Shown in pieces: positions 46,749-58,330 of a DNA stretch of 64,000 bases. The stretch is from NCBI GenBank assembly GCA_026018925.1, contig JAKSZU010000005.1, forward strand, positions 87,995,386 to 88,059,385, written 5' to 3'. The DNA comes from Tupaia tana (lineage: Eukaryota; Chordata; Mammalia; Scandentia; Tupaiidae). Below the pieces are notes generated by a model. It was given only the letters and a program-made list of their open reading frames with translations. It was not told the origin of the DNA and ran no database searches. Position numbers and translations under genes: made by a program. Position 1 is the first letter of the stretch; each line of letters begins with the position of its first letter.

Positions 46749-46911
46749 TTTTTAAAAAAATAATTATTTATTTTATTTATTCATTAGTTTATTTTTAAAT
46801 TTGACGAGAGAGAGAGAGAAAGTGAGAAAGCAAACACCATGTCTTGGAGTTGACTGTGGTCAGTCTCGTGGGAGTGTCCAGCACCTTAAATACCACATCA
46901 ATGCTAGTCCC
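46749..46911 (-). mobile_element. tRNA-derived SINE, short form
   Basis: AATAATTATTTATTTTATTTATTC tail, TTAAATTTGACGAGAGAGAG, GAGAAAGCAAACACCATGTC and a degraded head ending CATCAATGCTAGTCCCC. It sits where the preceding SINE loses its head. Confidence 0.8.
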
Positions 46912-46912
46912 C

Positions 46913-47700
46913 CTTGTAATATAAAACAATAGTAAAATAACTAGGTCTTAGATTTATAAAGTCAAATTTACACAATTTAAAAAACTGCTTTCTTTTTTTA
47001 AAGACTTGAAATAATTTAAGCAAGTTCTGAACAATAGGTTTTGAAAAGAAGATCTTTAAATACTATATTGCATTTTATAGTAAAGGTCCAAACACATGTG
47101 TAAAGTGTATTTTGGAGTTAAAAGTGATTTACAGATTTATTTATTTTAAGTTTTAATTGTCGAAGATTACCCCTTCCTTGATTGATCTGTCAAGTTATCT
47201 CTGCAACTACCAATTTTTCATACATGTGTAGAAGTTTCAGAACTTTTATTCTAGTCCTTGGTCAATATGTTATTATTGTACAAGCATTGCAAACTTTTAA
47301 TTATTATCGCTTTATGATAAACCTTACGTGATAATCTCATCTTCCTCTTGCATTTTTATCTTTTGCCATCTTTTATGCTTTTCGGTTGATGTATATTATA
47401 GAACAAATACTTCTTTTCTTTTAAATAAGATTAAGAAATGTCCCTTCCCTAACTAATATATTAATTTGTTAATTGCTAACTTACTAAATTAATTTATTTA
47501 AATCTCTTCCATCTATAGGATAAAAGTTGCCACAAAGCAATGTTATAAAAGTATAGAAAAACCATATAAAACATCTATGTCATGTGTTTACAATCACACG
47601 TAGCTACTGATGAAACAAGGACTAGTGAGTGGGTAAAGCTTTCATAGAGGAGATACCTGTAGAGGTGATCTGTGATCTCCTGGGGTTTGTTTGCTGTTTG
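46913..47700. other. Unassigned; weak antisense L1 in the middle
   Basis: 47160-47440 (TAGTCCTTGGTCAATATG, CAAGCATTGC) may be degraded antisense L1 ORF2, but I cannot place it firmly. No gene. Confidence 0.25.
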
Positions 47701-47707
47701 ATTCTTA

Positions 47708-47712
47708 CTGTT

Positions 47713-47755
<43 letters not shown>

Positions 47756-47760
47756 TTTTT
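47708..47760. repeat. (TTTA)n microsatellite
   Basis: About 12 TTTA units, translated as FIYLFIYL in one frame. Confidence 0.95.
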
Positions 47761-47924
47761 CCATCCAGCTTTATACGTGTGCTCTGCTCAAGGTTAAACT
47801 GTGCCTTGGCTTTCATTTCTTCTCAAAGCAGCTTGTCATTGTCAAGAATACAAGATACTTTGAGAATGTAGCCTGCTTGGACCTAATTGGTTTGTATGTA
47901 ATACTTTCTTTTTTGTCTAAGAAT

Positions 47925-48003
47925 TATTTTATTTAACTGTATTTATTTATTTATTTATTATTTAAAAAAATTTTGATTGGGGGGGACAGAGTGAGAGAGA
48001 GAT
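47925..48003 (-). mobile_element. Partial short-form SINE tail
   Basis: TTTAACTGTATTTATTTATTTATTTATTATTTAAAAAAATTTTGATT then GACAGAGTGAGAGAGAG: the tail and body of the short form without its tRNA head. Confidence 0.55.
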
Positions 48004-48436
48004 CAGACTCAGTATATAATACTTTCATAGGTGTTTGCAGAAAAACAACAAAAAAGAGATATCTGGGTATTCATGGCACAGCAAGTTACATAAACTTAAG
48101 CATAACTATAATGCCATCTGCATATTTTTGGTGGAGGAGTTTCATATCAGTATTTAAGGAAAAGAAAAAAAAAAGTATAGTCATAGCCATACCTTGTTTT
48201 TTACAATGGTAGAGTCAAAAAAGTATCCAAAGAATAATAACAATGAGAGAATATCTTATAAATATCTTCCTGTATGTAAAATCATTCCAAAATACTAAGA
48301 ACTTCATTTCATAAACAATAAACATTTGTATCACATATAAATGAAAAAATTCTCCTCTTTCAGCACTCTTATACAAAAAGTTCAGACAAAGAATAAATAT
48401 GAAAAGAAAGCATTTACTAGACATTAAGAACGTAGA

Positions 48437-48690
48437 AAAGGCTGGCTCTGTGGCTCCCATGGTTAGGAAAGCCAGATCTCGCCTGGCCAGCAATGTGATT
48501 TGATTCTTGGCCCTAGTGCTTTAACAAACACCCTGGGTAAGTGTGTGTGCCTAGAATCCTGAAGGGGGTGGAGATGGAGGAGAAGGAATTGAAGCCTGAC
48601 CATTCTCTGTGGGGGGGTGCTTTCACTCTCTTTCCCTCAGACAAAGAGTACATGTGACTTCTGGTGAAATTTAAAGAAAAAAAAAAGAAA
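48437..48690 (+). mobile_element. tRNA-derived SINE, family B
   Basis: AAAGGCTGGCTCTGTGGCTCCCATGGTTAGG head, GCCTGGCCAGCAATGTG, GAGATGGAGGAGAAGGAATTG, CCTGACCATTCTCTG, and an AAGAAAAAAAAAAG tail. Confidence 0.78.
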
Positions 48691-48796
48691 AATATTAAGA
48701 TAAAAACCAATAGTACAAATAATGTCTGATTAGTAATACAAATTAATTTTAAAAACAATTTAATAAGAATTCAAAAAATACGACACATGTATAAGC

Positions 48797-48835
<39 letters not shown>

Positions 48836-48846
48836 CACACACACAC
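48797..48846. repeat. (TA)n-(GA)n-(CA)n compound microsatellite
   Basis: Three dinucleotide blocks in series, TATATA then AGAGAG then ACACAC. Confidence 0.9.
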
Positions 48847-49033
48847 TTATATAAGATATATAAACATAATGAAAATTTTTCGACCTTACTATCATGTTAA
48901 TGTATGTTAAGATAAGCAGATATTACTTTTGTCCTACTACATTATCAAAATATAAAAGTCAGTACAATAAATGCAGAGACACACTATGTGTAAATATGAA
49001 TTGACAGGTTTTTTTGAAGAGGATTATTTTAAA

Positions 49034-49255
49034 AGATTTTAGCTATAGGACCTGAGAGATTGAGAGAGACAGAGAGACAGAAAGATAGAAAGTGAGAAAT
49101 CACCCCCAGTGGGATGGCCACACTACAATCCCTTCTCCTCCATTCTCCTCTCAAGATCTTGGGCATGCACACACGTGTACGTGGCATGAAGTTCAAGCCA
49201 CCAGGTCCGGGACTCAAATCATGGTTGACCACCATTATACTATCTGCTGGTCCCT
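49034..49255 (-). mobile_element. tRNA-derived SINE, family A long form
   Basis: AGATTTTAGCTATAGGACC, GAAAGTGAGAAATCACCCCC, CTTCTCCTCCATTCTCC and a head ending ACTATCTGCTGGTCCC. About 25 bases of the head between GTTGACC and ACCATTATAC are deleted. Confidence 0.86.
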
Positions 49256-49705
49256 GAAGAGAAATTTTTAAAGCATTTGTCAAAATTTTTAATTATTATT
49301 AAATAATTTCTCAAACAACATGAAGCAAAAATAAGTTACATTTCCTTTAGATACTTTGAAAAATATAAATTTAACAGAATAAAGTATGAGAGTTATAGAA
49401 TACAATGGAAATGTTCCTAAATTACAGTGAAAGTATAAAGAGTACAACCTGTAGTAAACTTTGCTATCTTGTAGTAAATTTGAAGATATTAATACTCTAA
49501 GCACCAGAAATTTTACTCCTTGCAATGTGTTTTACATTTATATACCAAGTTATATCCAAGAATGTTTAAATCAGCCTTATTCGTAAGGAACTCAATGGTA
49601 AGTGTACAGATGAATTTTGATAGGAGCATTCAATGACATTTTATAAAATAACATAATGGAAATAAATGAGCTATGATAATACACACAATTCTTAGAAATA
49701 CAATC
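49256..49705. other. Unassigned AT-rich sequence
   Basis: No repeat or gene recognised. Confidence 0.35.
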
Positions 49706-49708
49706 TTG

Positions 49709-49980
49709 GGATAAGCCAGGTGGTGTGGTGCTAAAGGTGGCTGGATTCCACATGGTTGAGTGCATGGTTTGAGTCCCAGACCTGACAGCTTGGAAAATAC
49801 GCTGTCCGTGTGTTTGTGAGTGCCCAGAATTCTGAGAGGAAAATAGAGGAGAAGGGATTGTGGTGTGACCACTCCTCTGAGGGAGTGTTTTCTCACTTTC
49901 CTTCTCTCTCTTTCTTTCTGTCTCTCTCGCTGGCAAGTACATGTACCCTGTAGCAGTAACAACTATTACTACTAATAAAT
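49709..49980 (+). mobile_element. tRNA-derived SINE, divergent long form
   Basis: GGGATAAGCCAGGTGGTGTGGTGC head, GGTTTGAGTCCCAGACCTGAC, GAGAGGAAAATAGAGGAGAAGGG and CCCTGTAGCAGTAACAACTATTAC tail. Confidence 0.82.
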
Positions 49981-50079
49981 ATAATCTTGAGTAAAAGATG
50001 ACAAGGCACAACTTAAATCTATCTACGTAAAATTTTAAAATTGGCCAAACTAAACTATATTCATACCTTTGAGTCATGA

Positions 50080-50945
50080 ATTAGATGCCCCTACCTATAG
50101 GTAGATAGGTCAGGTGCCCTCAAGGAAGAGTCACTATGGTAGTAAATAGACACACACATATAGTTAAGGCATGTAAGACAGAGCCAGTTTATAAGATGGA
50201 GTCACTCAGGTAAAGCTTTTAATAACAATCATTCACTGCTCTCACTAGAAATCAAGTGCTAGCTCTCACTGCTTGCCCACACACAGAACTGCTTACTATG
50301 AGATCTGCTTACAGCTTGCTTGAAATGATGACAGCTAAAACTAGCATTTTCCATATCACTACTACATTACAAACAAAGAGTGTAGTCTCTCTTAGACTGG
50401 AGAGCAAGAGAGTAAAAGACCTTGAACAGTAACTCACCATGAGCTATTGTTTGAGGAATGGGAATATGGCATGCAGGCTTGCACCTGTGAGATAAGGGAG
50501 TCTAAATAAATTTATGTTTTAGAAGCACAAGGGATAAATACACCAAAGAACAAGACTTCATTTTAGACATGATTAAAAGCTAGAAACTTCATGTGCAACA
50601 GACCTTGGACAAAGATTTGCTGAATGTTAATTAATTGAGGTCTGAATGTCTAAAATCTTGTGTTTTGTGAGCCCACCTCCAAATAAGAGAAAGACATAAA
50701 TCTCCTGACATGTAACCCCCCACAATAAAAATGTATGTACATGGTCCTCTTTGCTGGAATAAAAATCCCTCACCCCAACTCCTCTTCAACAACCTATTCC
50801 TGGGACCTGCTCCTGCTTAGGAACTCTGTTTCTGCTCTCTTCTTTTCATAAACTTCACTTTACTATCCTCTCCCTATGTCTATGTCTCTAATTCTTTGTG
50901 AGTATGAGACAAAAACTTGGTCAGCTTGCGGCTCTGGATTCTGTA
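50080..50945 (+). mobile_element. ERV1-type LTR, probable solo remnant
   Basis: The right end is LTR-like: CTTTGCTGGAATAAAAATCCCTC (AATAAA at 50758-50763), TTCTTTTCATAAACTTCAC, a pyrimidine-rich CTCTCCCTATGTCTATGTCTC, then TTTGTGAGTATGAGACAAAAAC, which is typical of ERV1 U5. The preceding 700 bp has the moderate GC expected of a U3. I saw no primer-binding site, gag/pol/env frame or second LTR. The left boundary is a guess. Non-coding and old. Confidence 0.55.
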
Positions 50946-51998
50946 CTGGTGTTGGGCCTGACTGCTCCAACTTCTTGCATCACATTGATTACGTATGTCT
51001 ATCATGGATGGGTAAGCTGCCCCTCCAGAAGTAAAGATATATTTATTACTAATGTCACGATGAAACAGCAAGAATACTTTGGAAATCTGACAGAGCAAAC
51101 AACAGAAATTAATAAAAGTACATCATAAACCCTTCACTTTATGCATGAATTTTCTTTTTAAGATAAACTAAAGTATGCCCTGTTTCTATAAGAGGCCAGA
51201 CAATAATCATGCTGTTGGTCACATTGTGCTGATGATGGATGATACAGCCTTTCTTTCAAACTAAAGTGGCTTCCAGAAACAATGTAGCATGTTGGCCAAT
51301 TACTGTCAGAATAAACAGCTCAATAACAACTATTTCAAAATTAGAATTGTTGATATTGGCAGGCTCTTTTGTATCCAGATGGATAATACCAAACCAGTCT
51401 ACCCTTCAGATTAATTCATTTTATGATCTGAGGTAACACAGCTATTCATCCTGAAAAACACATCAAAATGCAATTTGACTGAAAAATAATTTTCAGAAGT
51501 CATTATTGTATGTTTGTGTGTGTTTTTAGTTTAGTTTTCTGTATACTAATGCCTGATCCCTAACACCTTCGAGACTTCTCACTGAAATATAATTTCCATA
51601 GATGGTGGTGCTGAATTCTGAGGTTTGAATTTGCAATGGGTATGAACATTTTAAGGACAGGCCTGAATATTCCTGGACTGGCCTGACCTTACTGGACATC
51701 AGTAGTCTACATCTGTTTATATTTTAACTGTGTATTATTATAATATGCCCTGATTATCTATTTCATCTCTCTATTTCCACCATTTATTATTTGTGGTTTA
51801 TTCCTATACCTTTCATGATTTCATTGTATCTATACATATTATTGCAAATTGCCTAAAAAAATCTAAAAATTTTGTTTAGATGTAGGTTAGTATGTATTGA
51901 GGTTTACATTTCCAAATAATGAATGGAGGGTACAGTTGTTTGGTTTTTTGTTTGTTTGTTTGTTTTGTTTTCTTTTCTTTTCTTTTTTTTCAAATCTC
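50946..51998. other. Unassigned sequence
   Basis: No repeat recognised with confidence. 51180-51440 is less AT-rich than its neighbours and has no clear coding frame. A T/GTTT-rich patch is at 51937-51992. Confidence 0.35.
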
Positions 51999-51999
51999 T

Positions 52000-52278
52000 T
52001 GTAGGACCAGCAGGTTGGGTGGTGGTAAAGTGCTGAACTCCAACGTGGTCCACCACCATTCAAGTTCTGGTCCACCACCATTCAAGTTCTGGACCTGGTA
52101 GTTTGAAAATCATGTTAGGTACATGTGTGTATGTGCCCAAAATCCTGAAAGAAGAATGTAAAAGAAGGGATTGCAGCATGGCCATTTCTCTTGAGGGAGT
52201 GATTTCTCACTTTCCCTCTCTCTGTGTCTCTCTGGAGAGCATATGTGCCCTATGGCAAAAACCTAAAAAGAAAAAAAT
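52000..52278 (+). mobile_element. tRNA-derived SINE, long form, with duplicated B-box segment
   Basis: GTAGGACCAGCAGGTTGGGTGG to CCTATGGCAAAAACC. A 22-bp unit beginning TCCACCACCATTCAAG occurs twice in tandem at 52049-52070 and 52071-52092. It contains the B-box core TTCAAGTTC, so this copy carries two B boxes. Confidence 0.88.
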
Positions 52279-52302
52279 ATCTCTTGAAACATAAGGACAT
52301 TG

Positions 52303-52602
52303 GGACAGCTGGTGGTAAGGTGGTTAAGGCAGCTGGAGCCTACCTAATTGACCATGTATTTGAGTCCTGGACCTGGCCACTTGAAAAACATGTCAAGTGT
52401 ACATGCATGATTGCCCAACATCCCAAGAACAGAATGGAGGAAAATGAATTCCAGGATGACTATATGTCCTGGAAGGTTGCTCGCTCTCTCTCTCCCTCTC
52501 TCTCCCTCTCTCTCTTTCTCTCTCTCTCTCCCCCTCCCTTACTCTCTTTCTCTGTTCCTTTCCACTGAGTACACATGCCCTATAGCAAATAAAAAAGATG
52601 TG
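52303..52602 (+). mobile_element. tRNA-derived SINE, long form, with expanded CT tract
   Basis: TGGGACAGCTGGTGGTAAGG head, GTATTTGAGTCCTGGACCTGG, GAATGGAGGAAAATGAATTCC, a CT microsatellite at 52482-52555 and CCCTATAGCAAATAAAAAAG. The normal TCTCTCTGTCTC body segment has expanded here. Confidence 0.83.
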
Positions 52603-52867
52603 TGAAGACATAAAACCATATGGAGTATTTTCCTTGAGAAATGACACTATATTTGTATGAAACAAATTAACAACATTAAAGAGTTAAATTGAGATAGAGG
52701 GAACAATTTTGAGGAAGCTGAATCAAGATTTTCAGAGCTCTTTGAGTACATTAATTGAAATATTGATACAGTTCATGAAATGGACCAACGAAACTCAAAC
52801 TAATTTGATGGATTTTTTTTTCTCACTGTCTAAGTCATTATATGAGTATAGGTTAACTACTCTTTAA

Positions 52868-53127
52868 ATTAATTTTGCCAGGGAGCATGTGAGCTCACCA
52901 GAGAGAAACAGAGAGAGTGAAACAGAGATAGACAGAAAGATGAGAAAGTCAGATAGCACCCTCATGGGGCATGTTTGTGTCCAGTCCTTTCTCCTCTCTC
53001 ACTACTTTCCAAATTATGGTCATGCACACATAAATGCCTTGTGTGTTTCCTCAACCATTAGACTCAGGACTTGATCCATGTTGTCCCTGTGGGATCCAGC
53101 TGCTTTAACCACCAAGCCAGGGTAAGC
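52868..53127 (-). mobile_element. tRNA-derived SINE, family B-like
   Basis: TTTTGCCAGGGAGCATGTGAGC, GAAAGTCAGATAGCACCC, CATGGGGCATGTTTGTG, CTTGATCCATGTTGTCCC, and a head end ACCACCAAGCCAGGG. Confidence 0.68.
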
Positions 53128-53129
53128 TC

Positions 53130-53869
53130 TGTTGAGGTGGGAGTTAATTTATCTTCTTATACGCTCTAATCTAGCACGTTAACCTAGACTCATTTAATCT
53201 AGTATTCTAGGAACTATCATTATTAGCAACAATAATGCAAAGAAATGAGATTTACTGAGCTCTGCAATGTGCCAGACACATATTGTGTAAGCTTTGATGA
53301 ATTTAATTCTCATAGAAACTTGATTAAAATAGCTACTATTATGCTTATAATGTTATGTAACATGCTGAAGTCATATAGTTAATAAAATGTCAGTAAATTA
53401 TATGCTCATGTATTAAAATGTAAAGAGGAAAAAAAAAGAACTTTTTTCCAAAATAGTTAAAGACAGCTGTGAATGATATCAGGTTGAGTGGGCAAAAAAT
53501 AGAAAAGGATGAGCAATCATTATCCTTTCGTTAAATGAGGTCTATGGGACCTTGGCCAAAGTCAGTATAATGAGGTAGTAATAAAGAAAAGTTGTCTGGC
53601 CTTTTCCCTTGTATTTTGTTCTGAAGTTTGATTTATTCTTTCTGTAGGAAGCCTGTTTATAATCAGATTTTTTTTCAAAACCAGTGGAAGTGATTCCTTT
53701 TGGTGTTTCTGTTAGTGTAATGAACTACAAGTTTACTTACCTTACATAACAGGCATTTCACCAGGTATATTGATTCCTTCAGTATAGAAGGAAAACAAAA
53801 AAATTAGGAGATTTACAGAGGAAAATGACAGTATTAGAAATTAGATGGCAGCAATTAATCCTCAGCTGG
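53130..53869 (+). mobile_element. Unassigned sequence containing a probable MIR at about 53250-53400
   Basis: GAGATTTACTGAGCTCTGCAATGTGCCAG, GTAAGCTTTGATGAATTTAATTCTCAT, AATAGCTACTATTATGC and GTCATATAGTTAATAAAATG follow MIR core order. The rest of the interval is unassigned. Confidence 0.5.
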
Positions 53870-53886
53870 GAGATACTTAACATCTT

Positions 53887-54161
53887 TTTTTTTTTTTTTT
53901 TTTTTTTGGAGAAGTTTTTCGCTATAGGGCGCGTGCGCTCGCCAGACAGACAGAGAGAGACATAGAGACAGAAAGCGAGAAATCACCCCCCAGGGGGGAT
54001 GGCCACGCCGCAATCCCTTCTCCTCCATTCTCCTCTCGGGATCTTGGGCACACACGCACACGCGCCCGGCGTGAGTTGTAAGCCACCGGGTCCGAGACGC
54101 GAACCGCGGTCGACTATGTGGGAGTCCAGCGACATAGCCATTACGCTAACTGCTGGTTCCC
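53887..54161 (-). mobile_element. tRNA-derived SINE, family A long form, young
   Basis: T tract of about 20, GAGAAGTTTTTCGCTATAGGGCGCG to GCTAACTGCTGGTTCCC, CpG-rich. A perfect 17-bp duplication, GAGATACTTAACATCTT, lies at 53870-53886 and 54162-54178. Its close match to the copy at 27050-27326, with shared rare variants, shows a common recent source. Confidence 0.96.
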
Positions 54162-54178
54162 GAGATACTTAACATCTT

Positions 54179-55254
54179 GAAAAGATTAGAAAATGTGATG
54201 CATTTTGTAGTAATATTAATGTTTAAACAATAGTATATGATTTTGATGTTATAAGTAACCAAAAATAGTTTATGTAATTGCTGAATTTACATATAAACTA
54301 TTTGACAATCCTATTTAACAAAGACAGCCAATACAAAACATAAGTATTTTCTTCTGTAAATAAACTTCTCTACCTTCTGACTAGTGTCTTTGTTCTTAGA
54401 TCATTTAGAAAAATGTATCTATTCTTAGCTGTTATATTAATTATGCATTTTTATTTATCTTATCATAAACAGCTATTTAATTGAACTTACCCCAATTGTT
54501 CATACCCAGGAGCTATAGCCTAGTGAATTTGAAACAACACAAGACAGTTAATAGTTACAGAGATACTAACCCTTACTTAGTAACCATTTGGTCTTGGGCA
54601 AGTTGTTTACCATATCTGGGTTTCACTTTCTTCAGATATACAATTCTGGGAAAAGATTTTAAGCACTGAATAAAATATTTAATTATTAGTCACACACTCT
54701 ATAGAGAACTCCCGTTTTCCCTGAATTTATTAATCACTCACATACACCATGCACATTTTCCCACAGATAAGTCACTGTTTCACGATGATCTGAGAGCAGA
54801 CATCTCTGAGATTTATCAGCGACCAAAGCTTTAATAAGTCTCTGTGGTTTCATTTTGTTTTGTTGGTCGTATCATGATATTGTTTGGTTTTAGACTGCAG
54901 ATGTGTTTATCAATTGTTTTTATCATGGAAGTTTCATTACAGGTAGCTTTTTTCCCAGTACCAGATAACTGATTAATTAATTGCAATTGCTCTTTATCTT
55001 AGTTAAATATTGACATTCATATGGTTTGTTCCAAGTTAATATTATCACTACTTATACTTTTCTATTTGAAATAAAGCCTTTTCAGCTCTATAATTACAAG
55101 AAAAATGGCCTATTAGGAATTATCTTATAGACATCTATTAAGTTTAGAAAGGGTTTGGGAAAACCTTTAACAGGCACACGTATCAAGTTTGTAGGGATAG
55201 CATTTATTTTTATCCTATTTGTTAATTTTCTGGTATGTTCAAACTTATTCATAG
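54179..55254. other. Unassigned sequence with a probable MIR fragment at about 54560-54660
   Basis: TTTGGTCTTGGGCAAGTTG, ACCATATCTGGGTTTCAC and TTTCTTCAGATATAC match the MIR stretch in order. The remainder is AT-rich and unassigned. Confidence 0.45.
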
Positions 55255-55515
55255 TCTTTTTTTTTTTTTTTTTTTTTTTTTTTCAATTTTGTTGTAGGGT
55301 ACATACACTCTCAAGGGAGAGAGGGAAAGCAAGAAATCATCCTCCAGGGCTGATAGCCACCCTGAAATCCTTTATCTTCATTCTCCTTTTAGGATTTTGG
55401 GGATGCACAGACGTGCCTGACGTGTTTTTCAAGTTGCCGGGTCCAGGACTCAAATGGTGCTATTGGTTACATGAGATTCAGCCACCTTAAACTCCACATC
55501 ACCTGCTGGCCCCAT
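55255..55515 (-). mobile_element. tRNA-derived SINE, long form
   Basis: T tract 55257-55283, TTTTGTTGTAGGGTACATACAC, GCAAGAAATCATCCTCCAGGG and a head ending CACATCACCTGCTGGCCCC. Confidence 0.86.
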
Positions 55516-56095
55516 GCACACATTCTTAAATGTAGTTTTATGGTAGATATGCTTCTTCGCAATTTTTCCAATATCCTGATAGTCTGAGTTTTATACAAGT
55601 TTGAATCTGTATCTTTTAGTAGTTTTGATAAACTTAACTTTTAGAACTATGAAAGCAAGAAACATGTTGCATTAAACTATTACAAATGAAAGTCTGATGT
55701 ATTTCTGAAGATGACCATGTGAAGAAATACATGTGAAGATGACCAAAGATAAAAGTTAGCTTTGCATAAGTGTTATCATGCTTTCTGATTTTCTTTTTAG
55801 AAACATGTAAATGTAAATTATTTGTTAATGTTGATTTCCCTGCTTCCACCACTGCCTCATTTCAGTCTCAACACAGTGTTTTAAGAAATTTTATATTAGG
55901 GCGCTTAACCAGTTCATTTACCCTTCTGTTTAAAATGTCGTCTCCTCTTGCTGCTTCTTACAAAGATCTACAGAGTTTTACACAATTAGACTTTGTACAA
56001 AACTATGTCTCACCAGTGACTTTCCATTGGGAAAACAAACAAACAAACAAACAAAAAAACAACTTTTCTCCTGGTATAGAAGAGTTATCTTTCTG
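55516..56095. other. Unassigned sequence
   Basis: No repeat or gene recognised apart from an AAAC microsatellite at 56033-56060. A frame across 55770-56255 opens here but mostly translates the following pyrimidine repeat. Confidence 0.35.
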
Positions 56096-56099
56096 TTTT

Positions 56100-56345
56100 T
56101 TTTTTTCTTTCTTCCTTTCCTTCTCTCTTTCTTCCCTTCATTCTTTAATCTTTCCATTTTCCCTCCCTTCCTTCCTTCCTTCCTTCCTTCCTTCCTTCCT
56201 TCCTTCCTTCCTTCCTTCCTTCCTTCTTTCCTTCTTTTTTTCTTTTACGTTTTAATTTCTCTTTCTTTTCTTTTCTTGTCTTTTCTTTTCTTTTCTTTTT
56301 CTTTCTTTCTTTTTCTTCTCTCTCTCTTTATTTTTTCTATCCTTT
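56100..56345. repeat. (TTCC)n and (TTTTC)n pyrimidine repeat
   Basis: TTCC units at about 56165-56226 within 245 bp of almost pure pyrimidine. Its FLPSFLPSF translation is an artefact. Confidence 0.95.
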
Positions 56346-56349
56346 CTTT

Positions 56350-56576
56350 TTCAACTCTTCAGAAGACACATACGCACACACACATGTGTGAGCGAGAGAG
56401 AACATCTTCCTGATGGGGTGTAGTCACACCACTAGCCCTTGTTCTCAAAGGATATGCATGCACATATAATCAGCACATTTTTCAAGCTTCCAGGGCTAGG
56501 ATTTGTACTGCAGTTAGCCATGTGGTATCCGACTTCCTTAACCACTAGGCTATGGGGCCAGCTCATGAAAGGGATA
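56350..56576 (-). mobile_element. tRNA-derived SINE, family B
   Basis: CAGAAGACACATACGCACACAC, CATCTTCCTGATGGGGTGTAG, GATTTGTACTGCAGTTAGCC and an end AACCACTAGGCTATGGGGCCAGC, the reverse of the family B head. The pyrimidine repeat abuts its tail. Confidence 0.75.
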
Positions 56577-58074
56577 GCTCACATGAAAACTTTTATCTTC
56601 TGTTTTTGCACCTGCTGTTTATAAAATGTCTAAAATAACTTTTATACCAAAATGGTATATTTGGGGAGATACATTCTGTTACCTTTCAACAGCTGTGGAA
56701 ACCCAAAATATGAGAAATAATATTTGCATTTTTAGTCAGAGATTCATACAGCAGCTTCTTTTAAATAGTGCAGATTTCCTTCTTCCATAGTCATCCATTA
56801 ACCTATTTACTGTATTCATGAGCACTGATCTGACAATGGTGGAACATCTCTCCTAAGCATTTCTCAATTGGAGAAACATTTGTATTTAGTGAAACAAAGT
56901 GAATAAGCAAATATTCTTTGAATGTTTTAGGACAATTTTGATTTGCTATTTTTAACAAAGAAATATACCTATTAAACTAAAATACTGAAAATAATTTTAT
57001 CTGTAACACTAATTGCTACTGAAAATCTTGCAAGTAATCTTGAGTTCTTTAGTAACACATATCTGAAAGTGTCTATTTATTTTTCTTAAAAACAAGCAGG
57101 GTCACATTCGTATTTCATATTATACTTATTAACTCAATATTTAGAGTCTAATCATGACAGAAAATTGTGATAAAGCATAAACATTTCTTGTGTAAAAAAA
57201 AGGAACAAACAATCAAACAAAAAAAAAACAGCTTCAAACCATTCCTTCTTCATGTCAGGAAAATTATTAAATTTAATTAAAGGACTGATTATCCATGTGG
57301 GTATTCTGAATGATTCTAAACAATGAAGGTAGAAAACACGAACTCTGCTTTCAATTAACCCTCTAAGTAAAAATGAATATAGCTGTGCTCTTCATAGCTA
57401 TATTATTGTGCTGATTACAATTAAGGTGCATATACTCAAACCAAACAAAATTTTAAAAGGCTTTTCTACATTTTTAACGACTTACTTAAGTTATTGAATA
57501 AATAAAATTCATAAAATATTATCAACTAAAAAAATCAAATAATATTAATTACTCATTTGTAAAATATGTTTCAAGTTGTTGAAGTGTTTATGTAAATTGT
57601 GTTTTATTTCTATATGACATGTATATGTAAATGGTAAGGTTCTCTGATTTAAGAAAACTCATCAGTTTTAAAATATTATTGCTGCAGAATTATAAAGTTG
57701 ATGAATCTCAATAATCTCTACCAAGAAAAAAAAAATATCAGCATGTTTTTCATTTAATTTAAATGGAGAACATTATTCTGCTAGCATTAAACCATAATTA
57801 AATTATAATTATAAATTATAATTGAAGTAATTAAATGAGGTCACTTTTAATTTTTCACTACTTTGTTTCAAGTTATTTCTCCTTGTAACTGAATTGTTAT
57901 CTCAATTACATTTAATTTTCCAGCAAGTAAAAGAAAAAAGTTAATTCAACATGGTATTTGTTCTGATGAGCCACACTTTTCTCGAAGAAGTAGCACATGA
58001 ATAAGTTTTGAGCTGAATCGATTATTCTGCTCTTCCCTAAATTCTTGATTTGCATTTTAAAAATAAACAATGGA
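56577..58074. other. Long unassigned AT-rich stretch
   Basis: About 1.5 kb with no recognised repeat. TAATTATAATTATAAATTATAATTG at 57797-57820 is a local palindromic AT patch. No credible gene. Confidence 0.4.
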
Positions 58075-58076
58075 GA

Positions 58077-58330
58077 CCCAGCCTGGTGGCATAGTTGATA
58101 ACGAACTGAATTGAAATGCTGGAAGCAATATGGCCAACTACTAGAATAGATCCCTGTGTCAGCTTGATAATTGGCCAGGTGTATGCATGCGTGCCCAACA
58201 TCCTGACAATTAGAGGGCCAGCGAAAGGGAACTGCAACAAGATGAGACCCTGGTGGGGATGCTTTCCTTTCTCTCTCACTTTCATTCCCATGCATGTCAT
58301 CTCTATCATCAATTAAATAAAAATTTAAAC
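58077..58330 (+). mobile_element. tRNA-derived SINE, family B-like
   Basis: GACCCAGCCTGGTGGCATAGTTGATAACG head, GTGTATGCATGCGTGCCC, CCTGACAATTAGAGGGCC, GACCCTGGTGGGGATGC and a TCAATTAAATAAAAATTTAAAC tail. Confidence 0.72.

Noticed and set aside
46343-46798. 151-codon open frame rich in FLPSFLPSF
   Set aside because: It is the translation of a TTCC microsatellite and an adjoining SINE, with no protein family behind it.
49592-50077. 161-codon minus-strand frame
   Set aside because: Half is antisense SINE, and the rest has no family resemblance or supporting signals.
55770-56413. Two long overlapping frames (161 and 128 codons)
   Set aside because: Most of each frame is a pyrimidine repeat, and the rest shows no recognisable domain.
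57797-57830. AT palindrome as a replication origin or regulatory site
   Set aside because: Short AT palindromes are expected by chance in sequence this AT-rich, and nothing else supports a function.
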